From NCBI GenBank assembly GCA_012799425.1, contig JAAZLF010000314.1:1-13285 (forward strand): DNA of 13,285 nucleotides, in the 5' to 3' direction. Position numbers and translations under genes: made by a program. Shown in pieces: positions 1 through 8,395 of the stretch (the stretch's first letter is position 1; the number at the start of each line of letters is the position of its first letter). Origin of the DNA: Actinomycetales bacterium. Lineage in GTDB: Bacteria; Actinomycetota; Actinomycetes; Actinomycetales; Dermabacteraceae. Below the pieces are notes generated by a model. The model saw only the letters and a program-made list of their open reading frames with translations. It did not search any database and was not told the DNA's origin.

Positions 1-141
1 GAGCCACTGCGCCAGGCGGAGGGGGCCACCAGGCAGCTGGGCGAGAGCTGGGAAGCGGGCCGGGAGCGGCTCACCGACCCCGACGGCTACTACGCAGCAC
101 GCAGGCAGTACGCGCCCATGCCCTGGGACCCGCAGGAGTGA
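1..141 (+). CDS. C-terminal end of an unidentified protein (partial)
   Basis: Reading frame 1 is open from the window edge to a TGA at 139-141. It encodes 46 residues rich in Glu, Arg and aromatics, ending in YAPMPWDPQE. The third codon positions are almost all G or C, like the neighbouring genes, which supports real coding sequence. I do not recognise the family from this tail. The gene converges with clpB: only 18 bases separate the two stop codons, and both lie in the arms of one inverted repeat. The upstream part and the start are outside the window. Confidence 0.6.
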   Translation, partial: EPLRQAEGATRQLGESWEAGRERLTDPDGYYAARRQYAPMPWDPQE

Positions 142-159
142 GCGGACACGGCGAGCGCC

Positions 160-168
<9 letters not shown>
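133..168. terminator. Bidirectional hairpin spanning both convergent stop codons
   Basis: CAGGAGTGAG at 133-142 and CTCACTCCTG at 159-168 form a perfect 10-bp inverted repeat around a 16-base loop. The TGA of the left partial gene (139-141) and the TGA of clpB (complement of 160-162) both lie inside the arms. Both proteins therefore end with the same codons, CAG GAG TGA (Gln-Glu-stop). There is no T-tract on either side, as is common for actinobacterial terminators. Its function as a shared terminator is inferred. Confidence 0.6.
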
Positions 169-2790
<2,622 letters not shown>

Positions 2791-2838
2791 GATGCTCCTC
2801 TTCTGCGTCAGGTGGGTGGTGCGGGGTTCTTCCGGGTC

Positions 2839-2864
2839 AACGCCGTGCAAGTTGAGTCTATTCC
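2839..2864 (-). promoter_or_regulatory. SigR/SigH-type ECF promoter of clpB
   Basis: On the minus strand GGAAT (complement of 2860-2864) is followed by exactly 18 bases and GTT (complement of 2839-2841). This matches the Streptomyces SigR consensus GGAAT-N18-GTT and the mycobacterial SigH-type promoter. Transcription would start near 2832, leaving a leader of about 40 bases with the AGGAG before the GTG start. In Mycobacterium tuberculosis clpB is known to be driven by SigH and repressed by HspR. Assignment to a redox/heat ECF sigma factor here is inferred from that consensus. Confidence 0.6.
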
Positions 2865-2872
2865 GCTCAACT
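2850..2872. promoter_or_regulatory. HAIR-type inverted repeat (HspR operator) upstream of clpB
   Basis: AGTTGAG (2850-2856) and CTCAACT (2866-2872) are a perfect 7-bp inverted repeat with a 9-base spacer. This fits the actinobacterial HAIR consensus CTTGAGT-N7-ACTCAAG at the core bases TTGAG/CTCAA with correct spacing. It overlaps the GGAAT -35 element, so a bound repressor would block RNA polymerase. HspR itself is not encoded in this window. Confidence 0.75.
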
Positions 2873-2881
2873 CTGGCGCTC

Positions 2882-2890
2882 TGTGGGCAA
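2882..2890 (-). promoter_or_regulatory. DnaA-box-like sequence (one mismatch)
   Basis: Read on the minus strand this is TTGCCCACA, one base from the actinobacterial DnaA box TTGTCCACA (C instead of T at position 4). It lies about three helical turns (31 bases centre to centre) from the perfect box at 2913-2921, in the opposite orientation. Alone it would be a weak site. Confidence 0.3.
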
Positions 2891-2912
2891 GGCGGTGCGG
2901 CGGTGCTGCGGC

Positions 2913-2921
2913 TTATCCACA
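2913..2921 (+). promoter_or_regulatory. Perfect DnaA box TTATCCACA
   Basis: The nonamer TTATCCACA matches the high-affinity DnaA box exactly. It lies in the clpB/PrsW-like intergenic region about 40 bases beyond the HAIR element. A single perfect 9-mer can occur by chance, but this one is in a non-coding regulatory region and has near-matches nearby (2882-2890, 3039-3047, 3048-3056). Confidence 0.45.
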
Positions 2922-3039
2922 ACGGTTCCGCGGCACTCTCCGATCCGCGATGATGGATAGGCGCACCTGTAGCATCGCATCGGTGCCGTGGCTCGGCCGT
3001 CCGGGGGAACCGACGCCGATCCCGGGCCGTCGCCCCTCC

Positions 3040-3057
3040 TCCCCACACTCCCCACAC
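3040..3057. repeat. Two tandem 9-bp units (TCCCCACAC) in the PrsW-like gene leader
   Basis: TCCCCACAC occurs twice head to tail at 3040-3048 and 3049-3057, in a pyrimidine-rich stretch just before the PrsW-like start codon. Shifted one base, each copy reads CTCCCCACA (3039-3047 and 3048-3056), one base away from degenerate actinobacterial DnaA boxes. Otherwise I see no function for it. Confidence 0.5.
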
Positions 3058-3082
3058 CTCCTTCCGCGGAACAGAGGCTCCC

Positions 3083-4480
3083 ATGACCCAACCTCCCACT
3101 CAGCCGCCCGGTGGGCAGTACATGCCCAATGGCCGGCCCCGCCCGGGCGCCTCTGCCTCCGCGCCGGGCTCCCCGTCCTTCCAGTCCCAGCCGAGGTTCA
3201 TCGACTACGGCAATCCCCGCGCCTATGACACCTCGGTGCGACCGGCCTCCGGGCTGACCGCGGCACGCTTCGCACCGGCGCATATCCAGCGGCCCGATCA
3301 GGCCCAGCCGCAGTCAGCCTGGTCCACGCAGACCCGGAGGGCGCAGGAGGTCTCCCAACAGGCAGCCAAGATGCCCGCGATCAACATCGGCGTCTGGATC
3401 ACCGTCGTGGTCCTGGCGTTCGCTCTGCTGTTCGTGCTCGGCTGGTTCTTCCTCGAGTTCGTCCTCACCGCGAGCTCGAGCCCGGCGTGGTGGCCGGTCA
3501 CCGCATTCCTCGCCCTGCTCTCTCTGGTGGTCATCTCCCTGGTCATGGTGCTGGCCGATCGGTGGGATCCCCAGCCGCTGCCGCTGCTGTTCATCGCCGT
3601 TTTCTGGGGAGCGGCGATCGCAGCCTTCTCCAGCTACTGGCTGAACACGCTGAACTCGCTGCTGGTCTACCTCGTGACCGGCAGCGAGGCGGCGGTGGCA
3701 TTCTCCGGGCCTGTCATCAGCGCTCCCCTGGTGGAGGAGACCACCAAGGGGCTCGGACTGCTGCTGCTGATGCTGCTCGCACGCCGTTACTTCAACGGCC
3801 CGCTGGACGGGCTCATCTACGGCGCGCTGATCGGAGGCGGCTTCGCCTTCACCGAGAACATCATCTACTACTCCCGCATCCTGGAGGAGGCGGGGGCCGG
3901 CTTCATGCTGATCCTGGTGCTGATGCGCGGGGTGGGCAACATCTTCGGCCATGCGATCTACACAGCGCTGACCGGCATCATCGTCGGATTCGTGGTCCGC
4001 AAGTGGGGCTCGATCATGGGCTTCCTGGTCTTCATCCCGGCGCTGATCCCCGGAATGCTCTTCCATGCCGGATGGAACTTCTTCTCCGTCATGGGCGGCG
4101 GCGTGCTGATGACGCTGATCATGTTCGGTGGGCAGGCGCTGCTGTCGCTGGTGTGGCTGATCTCGATCGGGTTGCTGATCTGGGACGAGTCGCGACTGAC
4201 CCGCATCCGTCTGGGCGACTACGCCAACCAGGGCTGGCTCACCCATGAAGAGGTGGACATGCTCGCCACCTGGACGGGGCGGCGGGAGGGGAAGCGCTGG
4301 GCCGCGCAGCTCGGCGCCAAGCCCGTGATGAAGAGGTTCATCCGTGAGAGCGCGGACCTCGCCTCGATCCGCCAGCGCCTGCTCGCGGACGGCGCGAACC
4401 CCAAGGTGGTCGGGATCGAGCGGAACCTGCTGGGCCGTCTCACTGCGAACCGGCAGGAGCTGCTCTCCCACGCCCGTTGA
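3083..4480 (+). CDS. PrsW-family intramembrane metalloprotease
   Basis: PrsW-family proteins are membrane-embedded proteases; Bacillus PrsW cleaves the anti-sigma factor RsiW. The 465-residue product has a Pro/Gln/Ser-rich, probably cytoplasmic N-terminus (1-100). A block of about eight to nine hydrophobic helices follows (about 102-365), then a charged C-terminal domain of about 100 residues. The family motifs are all visible inside the membrane block: VEETTKG with Glu218-Glu219, FAFTEN with Glu258, FGHAIYT with His290, and FHAGWNF with His328. The active site therefore looks intact. The start has a modest AGAGG five bases upstream, and no better downstream start precedes the first helix. 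The gene is divergent from clpB across 292 bases and ends at a bidirectional terminator. The substrate is unknown: many actinobacterial members have no demonstrated anti-sigma target. Confidence 0.9.
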   Translation: MTQPPTQPPGGQYMPNGRPRPGASASAPGSPSFQSQPRFIDYGNPRAYDTSVRPASGLTAARFAPAHIQRPDQAQPQSAWSTQTRRAQEVSQQAAKMPAINIGVWITVVVLAFALLFVLGWFFLEFVLTASSSPAWWPVTAFLALLSLVVISLVMVLADRWDPQPLPLLFIAVFWGAAIAAFSSYWLNTLNSLLVYLVTGSEAAVAFSGPVISAPLVEETTKGLGLLLLMLLARRYFNGPLDGLIYGALIGGGFAFTENIIYYSRILEEAGAGFMLILVLMRGVGNIFGHAIYTALTGIIVGFVVRKWGSIMGFLVFIPALIPGMLFHAGWNFFSVMGGGVLMTLIMFGGQALLSLVWLISIGLLIWDESRLTRIRLGDYANQGWLTHEEVDMLATWTGRREGKRWAAQLGAKPVMKRFIRESADLASIRQRLLADGANPKVVGIERNLLGRLTANRQELLSHAR

Positions 4481-4511
4481 ATCGGAGGCGAGACGCTCCC
4501 CGTCGTGCCTC

Positions 4512-4540
4512 AAGGCCCCGCGTCCTCGATGTGGGGCCTT
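4512..4540. terminator. Bidirectional terminator between PrsW-like and S4 genes
   Basis: AAGGCCCC (4512-4519) and GGGGCCTT (4533-4540) form a perfect 8-bp stem around a 13-base loop. It sits between the stop codon of the PrsW-like gene (4480) and the converging S4 gene (stop at 4549-4551). The A/T pairs at the stem base suit termination in both directions, though no longer U-tract follows. Confidence 0.7.
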
Positions 4541-4548
4541 CGGCGTGC

Positions 4549-4977
4549 TCAGGGCCGAGGAACATCCCACGGTGCCGGGGCGCCGGAGGAGTCACGTCCC
4601 CGCAGGCGATCGAACTGGCGACGCTCTCGCTTGGTGGGCCTGCCGGTGCCGCGCTCGCGACGCGGCGGCGCTGCGGCGAGCTGGGGTGCGGGCTCCGGGC
4701 TGTGGTCCTCGTAGCATTCCCGGGCGATCGGCGCTCCGACCCGCGTGGTGAGGATCCGGGTCACGACCACGATCCGTTCCCTGCCCGGGGAGCGCACGCG
4801 CAGCTCATCGCCCACCACGATCTTCTGCGCCGCCTTGACCGGGTCGCCGTTGCGACGCACGTGCCCGCCTCGGCAGGCCGCCGTCGCCGCCGAGCGGGTG
4901 GGCATCAGACGAGCGCTCCACAGCCAGACGTCCAGGCGCACGTTCGACGGTCCGGAGTCCGCCCCGGCGGCGCTCAT
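4549..4977 (-). CDS. S4-domain RNA-binding protein (Hsp15-like)
   Basis: The 142-residue product has an S4 RNA-binding fold at about residues 12-62: VRLDVWLWSARLMPTRS, then CRGGHVRRNGDPVK and IVVGDELRVR. This is the arrangement of Hsp15/RqcP-type proteins, which bind rRNA or stalled 50S subunits. A basic tail with GRPTKRERRQFDR (about 112-124) is typical of actinobacterial members. I chose the ATG at 4977 because its ATGA overlaps the amidase stop by four bases, matching the junctions upstream. A GTG at 5007 with GGAGG ten bases before it would add ten residues (MAADAPAAPR) and remains possible. It is the last gene of the four-gene cluster. The precise ribosomal role in this organism is inferred from the family. 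Confidence 0.85.
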   Translation of the reverse strand: MSAAGADSGPSNVRLDVWLWSARLMPTRSAATAACRGGHVRRNGDPVKAAQKIVVGDELRVRSPGRERIVVVTRILTTRVGAPIARECYEDHSPEPAPQLAAAPPRRERGTGRPTKRERRQFDRLRGRDSSGAPAPWDVPRP

Positions 4978-6434
4978 CCGTGGCGCTGCGGGGGCATCAG
5001 CGGCCACGGATCATGGGCCTCCAACTGAGCGGCGAGGGACATCAGCAGTGCGTCCTCACCGTGCCGTGCGGCGCCCAGCTGCACACCGAAGGGCAGCTCG
5101 ATCCCCTCGAGGGGCTCCCGGTGGATCGGCACCGAGATCGCGGCGGCACCGAGCATGTTCCAGGTGCTGGTCCACGGCGTGAAGGCCCTCTGGGCGTCGA
5201 AGTCGGCGCCGCCGTCGGCCAGCTGCAAGGTGTCGGGGAAGGCCGGGGGCCCGGCCAGCGACGGGGTGATCACCACGTCGAACTCGGCGAACGCCTCGAG
5301 GGTGCGTCGGGCCAGCGACTGCACGCCGGAGAAGGCCCGGGCGAGGTCGACCCCGCTGTAGCTGCGGCCGCGCGCCCGCAGCCACCGGGTGAGCTCGAGG
5401 ATCCGGGTCTCCTGCTGGGCGTCCAGTGGGATCGACGCGGCGCCCACCGTCCACAGCGGCATGAAGGCGGTCCAGTCCTCGGGGGCGAACGGTGCCGGGA
5501 TCTCGAAGAGCTCGTGCCCGAGCCCGCGCAGCACCTCCAGCGCCCGTTCGAGCCCCCGCAGCGCCGCCGGGTGCACGTCGGTCTCCGCGGCCAGGGGCTC
5601 GCGCAGCACCGCGATCCGCAACGGGCGCAGCTGCGCGCCCGCGCCCTGGAGGTGGGCGAGGTAGCCGACGTCGCTCCGCGGCGCCGGCATGTAGTCCCCG
5701 GTCTGCGGACCGGCGATGAGGTCGAGGCCGGCGGCGGCATCGCGCACGCTGCGTGCGAGCACCCCGTCGGTCACCAGCCCCATCCCCTCAGTGCTGTGCG
5801 GTCCGGGCGAGACGACGCCGCGGGAGGGCTTGATGCCGACGAGACCGCAGCAGGCCGCCGGGATGCGCACCGAGCCGCCGCCGTCGGAACCGTGGGCGAT
5901 GGGCGCGATGCCGGTGGCCACCGCGACGGCCGCGCCGCCGCTGGAGCCTCCGGCCGTGCGGCGTGGGTCCCACGGGGTGCGGGCCGGGGCGCCGGTGGCC
6001 GGTTCCGTGTATCCGGGCAGACCGAACTCGGGCGTGGTGGTCTTGCCGACGGTCAGGGTGCCGCCGTCGAGGATCTTCTGTGCGACGCCGTCGGTCACCG
6101 CGGCGACGTTGCCGACCATCGCGGCGCTGCCCGCTTCGAAGGGGGCGCCGGCGATCTGGGTGAGGTCCTTGATCGGCATCGGCACGCCCAGCAGCGGCGC
6201 TTCGGCGGCGAGGTCGTCCTCTCCCCCGGTGCGCTGCGCCTGCTCAAGTCGCTGAGCGGCGGTGCGCGCCTGCTCACGGGTGAGATCGTCCAGGATGTGG
6301 GCGAAGGCCCCCGCCTCCTGGCCGATGCCGTGCGCCGCTTCGAGCGCCTGCTCCGCGAGGTCGTGCACGTCGAGCTGTCCCGAGCGCAGCGCGGCGGCGG
6401 TCTCGAGGGCTCCCAGCGGTTCCCGGGCGGTCAC
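4974..6434 (-). CDS. Amidase-signature family amidase
   Basis: This enzyme hydrolyses amide bonds with a Ser-cisSer-Lys triad. The 486-residue product has all three: Lys89 in PMPIKDL, cis-Ser164 in GGSSGG, and nucleophile Ser188 in DGGGSVRIPAACCG. The 24-residue spacing between the serines is the family norm. The length also fits a stand-alone amidase rather than GatA, and no GatB or GatC lies nearby. The substrate cannot be read from sequence; small aliphatic or aryl amides, or a nylon-oligomer-type amide, are possible. There is no signal peptide. The start is a GTG whose GTGA overlaps the stop of the phosphatase gene by four bases, and its own stop overlaps the S4 start in the same way, so it is translationally coupled on both sides. 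Confidence 0.9.
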   Translation of the reverse strand: MTAREPLGALETAAALRSGQLDVHDLAEQALEAAHGIGQEAGAFAHILDDLTREQARTAAQRLEQAQRTGGEDDLAAEAPLLGVPMPIKDLTQIAGAPFEAGSAAMVGNVAAVTDGVAQKILDGGTLTVGKTTTPEFGLPGYTEPATGAPARTPWDPRRTAGGSSGGAAVAVATGIAPIAHGSDGGGSVRIPAACCGLVGIKPSRGVVSPGPHSTEGMGLVTDGVLARSVRDAAAGLDLIAGPQTGDYMPAPRSDVGYLAHLQGAGAQLRPLRIAVLREPLAAETDVHPAALRGLERALEVLRGLGHELFEIPAPFAPEDWTAFMPLWTVGAASIPLDAQQETRILELTRWLRARGRSYSGVDLARAFSGVQSLARRTLEAFAEFDVVITPSLAGPPAFPDTLQLADGGADFDAQRAFTPWTSTWNMLGAAAISVPIHREPLEGIELPFGVQLGAARHGEDALLMSLAAQLEAHDPWPLMPPQRHG

Positions 6435-6931
6435 CGGCCCTCCCTCACGTCCTGCTCCACGTGGGTGCGCACGTGGTCCACGATCGCGGCGACCGCCTCG
6501 TCGATCTGCTCCCAGGTGGTCTCGAACCCGCTCTCGTCCCCGTACCAGGGGTCGCGGATGCCGGTGTCCTCGACCGGGGTCGGGGCGAAGTCGCGCATCA
6601 TCCGCAGCGTCTGCTCCGCCCGCTCGCCGAGGGCGCGGCGGAGGGGGTCGACGTGGTCATGGTCCAGGGCGAGCACGAGGTCAGCCTCACGCAGCTCCTC
6701 GTCCTCCATCTGCCGCGCGATGTGCGCCTCGCTGTCGATGCCGTGGCGGCGCAGCAGGGCTCCGGCGCGCGGGTCGATGGGGTTGCCGACCTCCCAGGCC
6801 GAGGTGCCCGCCGAGGAGACCTGGGCGGCTTCACCGAGCCCGGCCTGCTCGAGGGCGTCTCGCAGGGCGTACTCGGCCATCGGCGAACGGCAGATGTTGC
6901 CGGTGCAGACTGTCACGATGCGGAAGGTCAT
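6431..6931 (-). CDS. Low-molecular-weight protein tyrosine phosphatase
   Basis: The 166-residue product is a full-length LMW-PTP, which dephosphorylates phosphotyrosine (or phosphoarginine) in cytosolic proteins. The N-terminal P-loop CTGNICRS places the nucleophile at Cys9 and the CX5R arginine at Arg15. The general-acid loop DPWYG has Asp127 at 127-131. A central SSAGTSAWEVGNPIDPRA stretch (39-56) is also typical. The ATG shares its A with the TGA of the upstream GNAT gene (TGATG), and AGGAG lies five bases before it, so translation is coupled but also has its own ribosome-binding site. No tyrosine kinase or exopolysaccharide gene is adjacent, so the substrate is unknown. It could act on cell-envelope or stress proteins; that is inference. 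Confidence 0.95.
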   Translation of the reverse strand: MTFRIVTVCTGNICRSPMAEYALRDALEQAGLGEAAQVSSAGTSAWEVGNPIDPRAGALLRRHGIDSEAHIARQMEDEELREADLVLALDHDHVDPLRRALGERAEQTLRMMRDFAPTPVEDTGIRDPWYGDESGFETTWEQIDEAVAAIVDHVRTHVEQDVREGR

Positions 6932-7296
6932 CAGCTCTCCTCGTCGGGATGGGCGGCGGGGGTCGCCAGCAGGTCGGCGTACTCACGGTGACGCTCGATC
7001 CAGCCTTTCACGAACCAGCAGGTGGGGCGAACCTTCATGCCTCTGCCGCGGAGGTCGTCGAGGGCGAAGCGCACGATCGCGGAGCCGATCCCCTGCCCGG
7101 AGCGCTCCGGATCGACCACGGTCGAGCGGAGGTCCCGCACGGTCGTTCGCGTTGCTGTCCCGTCGCGCGGCAGGTTCCCCTCGTCGCCGTAGGCGAGCAC
7201 GGCGACGAGATCCTCGCCGTCGAGAGCTGTGTAGCGGTCGCGATCATCGTCGTGGACCAGGCGCACCGCGCCCGGCCCGGCGGAGGTCTCATCCAT
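6931..7296 (-). CDS. Small GNAT-family N-acetyltransferase (YjdJ/COG2388-like)
   Basis: The 121-residue product matches the minimal GNAT fold. Acetyl-CoA-binding motif A is VVDPERSGQGIGSAIV (about 61-76). The C-terminal signature PTCWFVKGWIERHREYADL (about 90-108) is characteristic of the small YjdJ/Gcn5-related group. These proteins are presumed to acetylate an unidentified acceptor. The ATG at 7296 is preferred because the protein then starts just before the beta-strand VRLVHDDDRDRY; the open frame further upstream encodes nothing family-like. There is no Shine-Dalgarno, but a TACCGT hexamer ends seven bases before the ATG, so the mRNA may be leaderless. It is the first gene of the four-gene minus-strand cluster and divergent from the DUF952 gene 24 bases away. 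Confidence 0.88.
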   Translation of the reverse strand: MDETSAGPGAVRLVHDDDRDRYTALDGEDLVAVLAYGDEGNLPRDGTATRTTVRDLRSTVVDPERSGQGIGSAIVRFALDDLRGRGMKVRPTCWFVKGWIERHREYADLLATPAAHPDEES

Positions 7297-7321
7297 GCCG
7301 GTCACGGTACACTGCCGGTCA
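7296..7321. promoter_or_regulatory. Overlapping divergent -10 elements between two start codons (putative leaderless promoters)
   Basis: Only 24 bases separate the two ATGs. On the plus strand TACACT (7308-7313) is followed by seven bases and the DUF952 ATG. On the minus strand TACCGT (complement of 7304-7309) is followed by seven bases and the GNAT ATG. Both fit TANNNT, overlap by two bases, and would start transcription at or next to the start codon. Neither gene has a Shine-Dalgarno. TGCCGGTCA is also repeated directly at 7296-7304 and 7313-7321. No clear -35 element is visible on either side, which lowers confidence. Confidence 0.45.
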
Positions 7322-7686
7322 TGCCTGCGCCCCTGATCTGGCACATCACCGAACTGCCCGCCTGGGAGGCGGCCGTCCGGTCGGGCTCCTACACCCGCGC
7401 GACCCGCGGCCGGGATCTGGCCGAGGAGGGGTTCCTCCACGCCTCCTGGCCCGAGCAGGTCTCGAAGGTCGCCAAGAGGATCTACCCGGACCGCCCCTCG
7501 GATCTGGTGATCCTCGAGATCGACGTGGGTCGGGTGGAGGCCGCCGGCATCGCTGTGGACATCGAGGCCGATGTGGACGGCAAGGGCCGCGGATATCCGC
7601 ACATCAAGGGCCCCCTCCCAGTCAGCGCGGTGCTGCGGCTGCGGCGCACGAAATGGATCGGGCGGGAGTTCGTGGTCGTCGCCTGA
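7321..7686 (+). CDS. DUF952 domain-containing protein
   Basis: The 121-residue product is one DUF952 domain from end to end. It begins with LIWHITELPAWEAAVRSGSY, contains GFLHASWPEQV (about 37-47, the conserved FIHxS-type motif) and ends with YPHIKGPLPVSAVLRLRR (about 92-109). DUF952 folds resemble ADP-ribosyltransferase-like and glutathione S-transferase-associated domains, but the biochemical role is unknown, so I assign none. The ATG at 7321 is the only plausible start: no in-frame ATG or GTG lies just upstream and the conserved fold begins at residue 5. It has no Shine-Dalgarno and may be leaderless. It is followed 47 bases later by the YciO-like gene on the same strand. Confidence 0.85.
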   Translation: MPAPLIWHITELPAWEAAVRSGSYTRATRGRDLAEEGFLHASWPEQVSKVAKRIYPDRPSDLVILEIDVGRVEAAGIAVDIEADVDGKGRGYPHIKGPLPVSAVLRLRRTKWIGREFVVVA

Positions 7687-7722
7687 GCGTCCCCGGTCTG
7701 GTGGCGCTCGCGGTCCCCGACG

Positions 7723-7728
7723 TACCAT
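7723..7728 (+). promoter_or_regulatory. Candidate -10 element of a leaderless yciO transcript
   Basis: TACCAT fits TANNNT and ends five bases before the ATG at 7734, which would place the transcription start at or within a base of the start codon. The 47-base gap from the DUF952 gene has no Shine-Dalgarno. No TTGAC-like -35 element is evident. Confidence 0.35.
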
Positions 7729-7733
7729 CGGGC

Positions 7734-8369
7734 ATGGCCAGGTCACGTCGTTCCGCGAAGTATCTCGACATCCACCCCGAGGATCCGCAGCCCCGTCTCA
7801 TCCAGCAGGCCGTCTCGGTGCTGGAGGACGGCGGCCTGATCGCCTACCCCACGGACTCCTGCTACGCGCTGGGCTGCACGCTCGGCAACGCCGAGGCGCT
7901 CGAGAGGATCCGCCGGATCCGGCAGGTCGGCAAGGACCACCACTTCACACTGGTGTGCGCCGACTTCTCGCAGCTGGGGCAGTTCGTGCTGGTCTCCAAC
8001 CCCGTCTTCCGACTGGTCAAGAACGCCACCCCCGGCCCGTACACCTTCATCCTGCCGGCCACACGGGAGGTGCCGCGCAAGCTCTCCCACCCCAAGAAGC
8101 TCACCGTCGGGGCACGGATCCCCGGGCATCGTGTGGCCCATGCGCTGGTGGAGGCGCTCGGCGAACCGATCGCCTCGTCCACACTCCTGCTTCCCGGGCA
8201 GGAGGAGCCGCCCTCCGAGGGCTGGGTGGTCCAGGATCTGCTGGGCGAGCAGGTCGAGGCGATCATCGACTCCGGTGAGGTCGGGATCGAGCCGACCACC
8301 GTCGTGGACCTCTCCGAGGGCGATCTGGTGATCGCCCGCGAGGGCGCCGGGGACATCAGCCGGTTCTGA
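7734..8369 (+). CDS. yciO: YciO-type YrdC/Sua5-domain protein
   Basis: The 211-residue product is a single YrdC domain. This fold makes L-threonylcarbamoyladenylate from threonine, bicarbonate and ATP for tRNA t6A in TsaC/Sua5. The sequence follows E. coli YciO rather than TsaC: YLDIHPEDPQPRLIQQAV at the N-terminus, YPTDSCYALGC (about 39-49), ERIRRIRQVGKDHHFTL (about 57-73), TPGPYTFILPAT (about 99-110), VGARIP (about 123-128), and the IEPTTVVDL and REGAGDI endings. YciO members are generally regarded as functionally distinct from TsaC, so a t6A role should not be assumed. The ATG at 7734 fits the conserved N-terminus. It has no Shine-Dalgarno but a TACCAT hexamer just upstream. It converges with the MFS gene through a hairpin. 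Confidence 0.9.
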   Translation: MARSRRSAKYLDIHPEDPQPRLIQQAVSVLEDGGLIAYPTDSCYALGCTLGNAEALERIRRIRQVGKDHHFTLVCADFSQLGQFVLVSNPVFRLVKNATPGPYTFILPATREVPRKLSHPKKLTVGARIPGHRVAHALVEALGEPIASSTLLLPGQEEPPSEGWVVQDLLGEQVEAIIDSGEVGIEPTTVVDLSEGDLVIAREGAGDISRF

Positions 8370-8395
8370 GCCCGGGCGCGGCGGGGCCGCCTCAG
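8366..8395. terminator. Hairpin spanning the convergent yciO and MFS stop codons
   Basis: CTGAG (8366-8370) pairs with CTCAG (8391-8395), and GCGGC (8378-8382) pairs with GCCGC (8386-8390) around a GGG loop. Together they make a 10-bp stem with a seven-base bulge on the left side. Both stop codons (8367-8369 plus, 8392-8394 minus) lie in the outer arms. No T-tract follows. Its role as a bidirectional terminator is inferred. Confidence 0.5.

Noticed and set aside
2970..2975. TAGCAT as a -10 element for the PrsW-like gene
   Set aside because: It fits TANNNT, but no -35-like hexamer lies 16-18 bases upstream and the resulting leader of about 100 bases has no other support.
2791..3099. N-terminal extension of ClpB to an ATG at 3099
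   Set aside because: The added 103 residues are Arg/Pro-rich without family resemblance and would run through the promoter and HAIR operator. The GTG at 2790 has AGGAG and begins the conserved N-domain.
3314..4570. A 418-codon minus-strand open frame opposite the PrsW-like gene
   Set aside because: Composition is Gln/His/Asp/Glu-rich noise, antisense to a membrane protein with all PrsW motifs.
4978..5007. GTG at 5007 as the S4 protein start
   Set aside because: It has GGAGG ten bases upstream, but those bases also encode the amidase C-terminus. The ATGA overlap at 4977 matches the coupling style of the other junctions. It is kept only as an alternative.
4980..8369. A 1129-codon plus-strand open frame
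   Set aside because: Only its last 211 codons (from 7734) are protein-like, and they are the YciO gene. The rest is antisense to the amidase, phosphatase and GNAT genes, which have complete family motifs.
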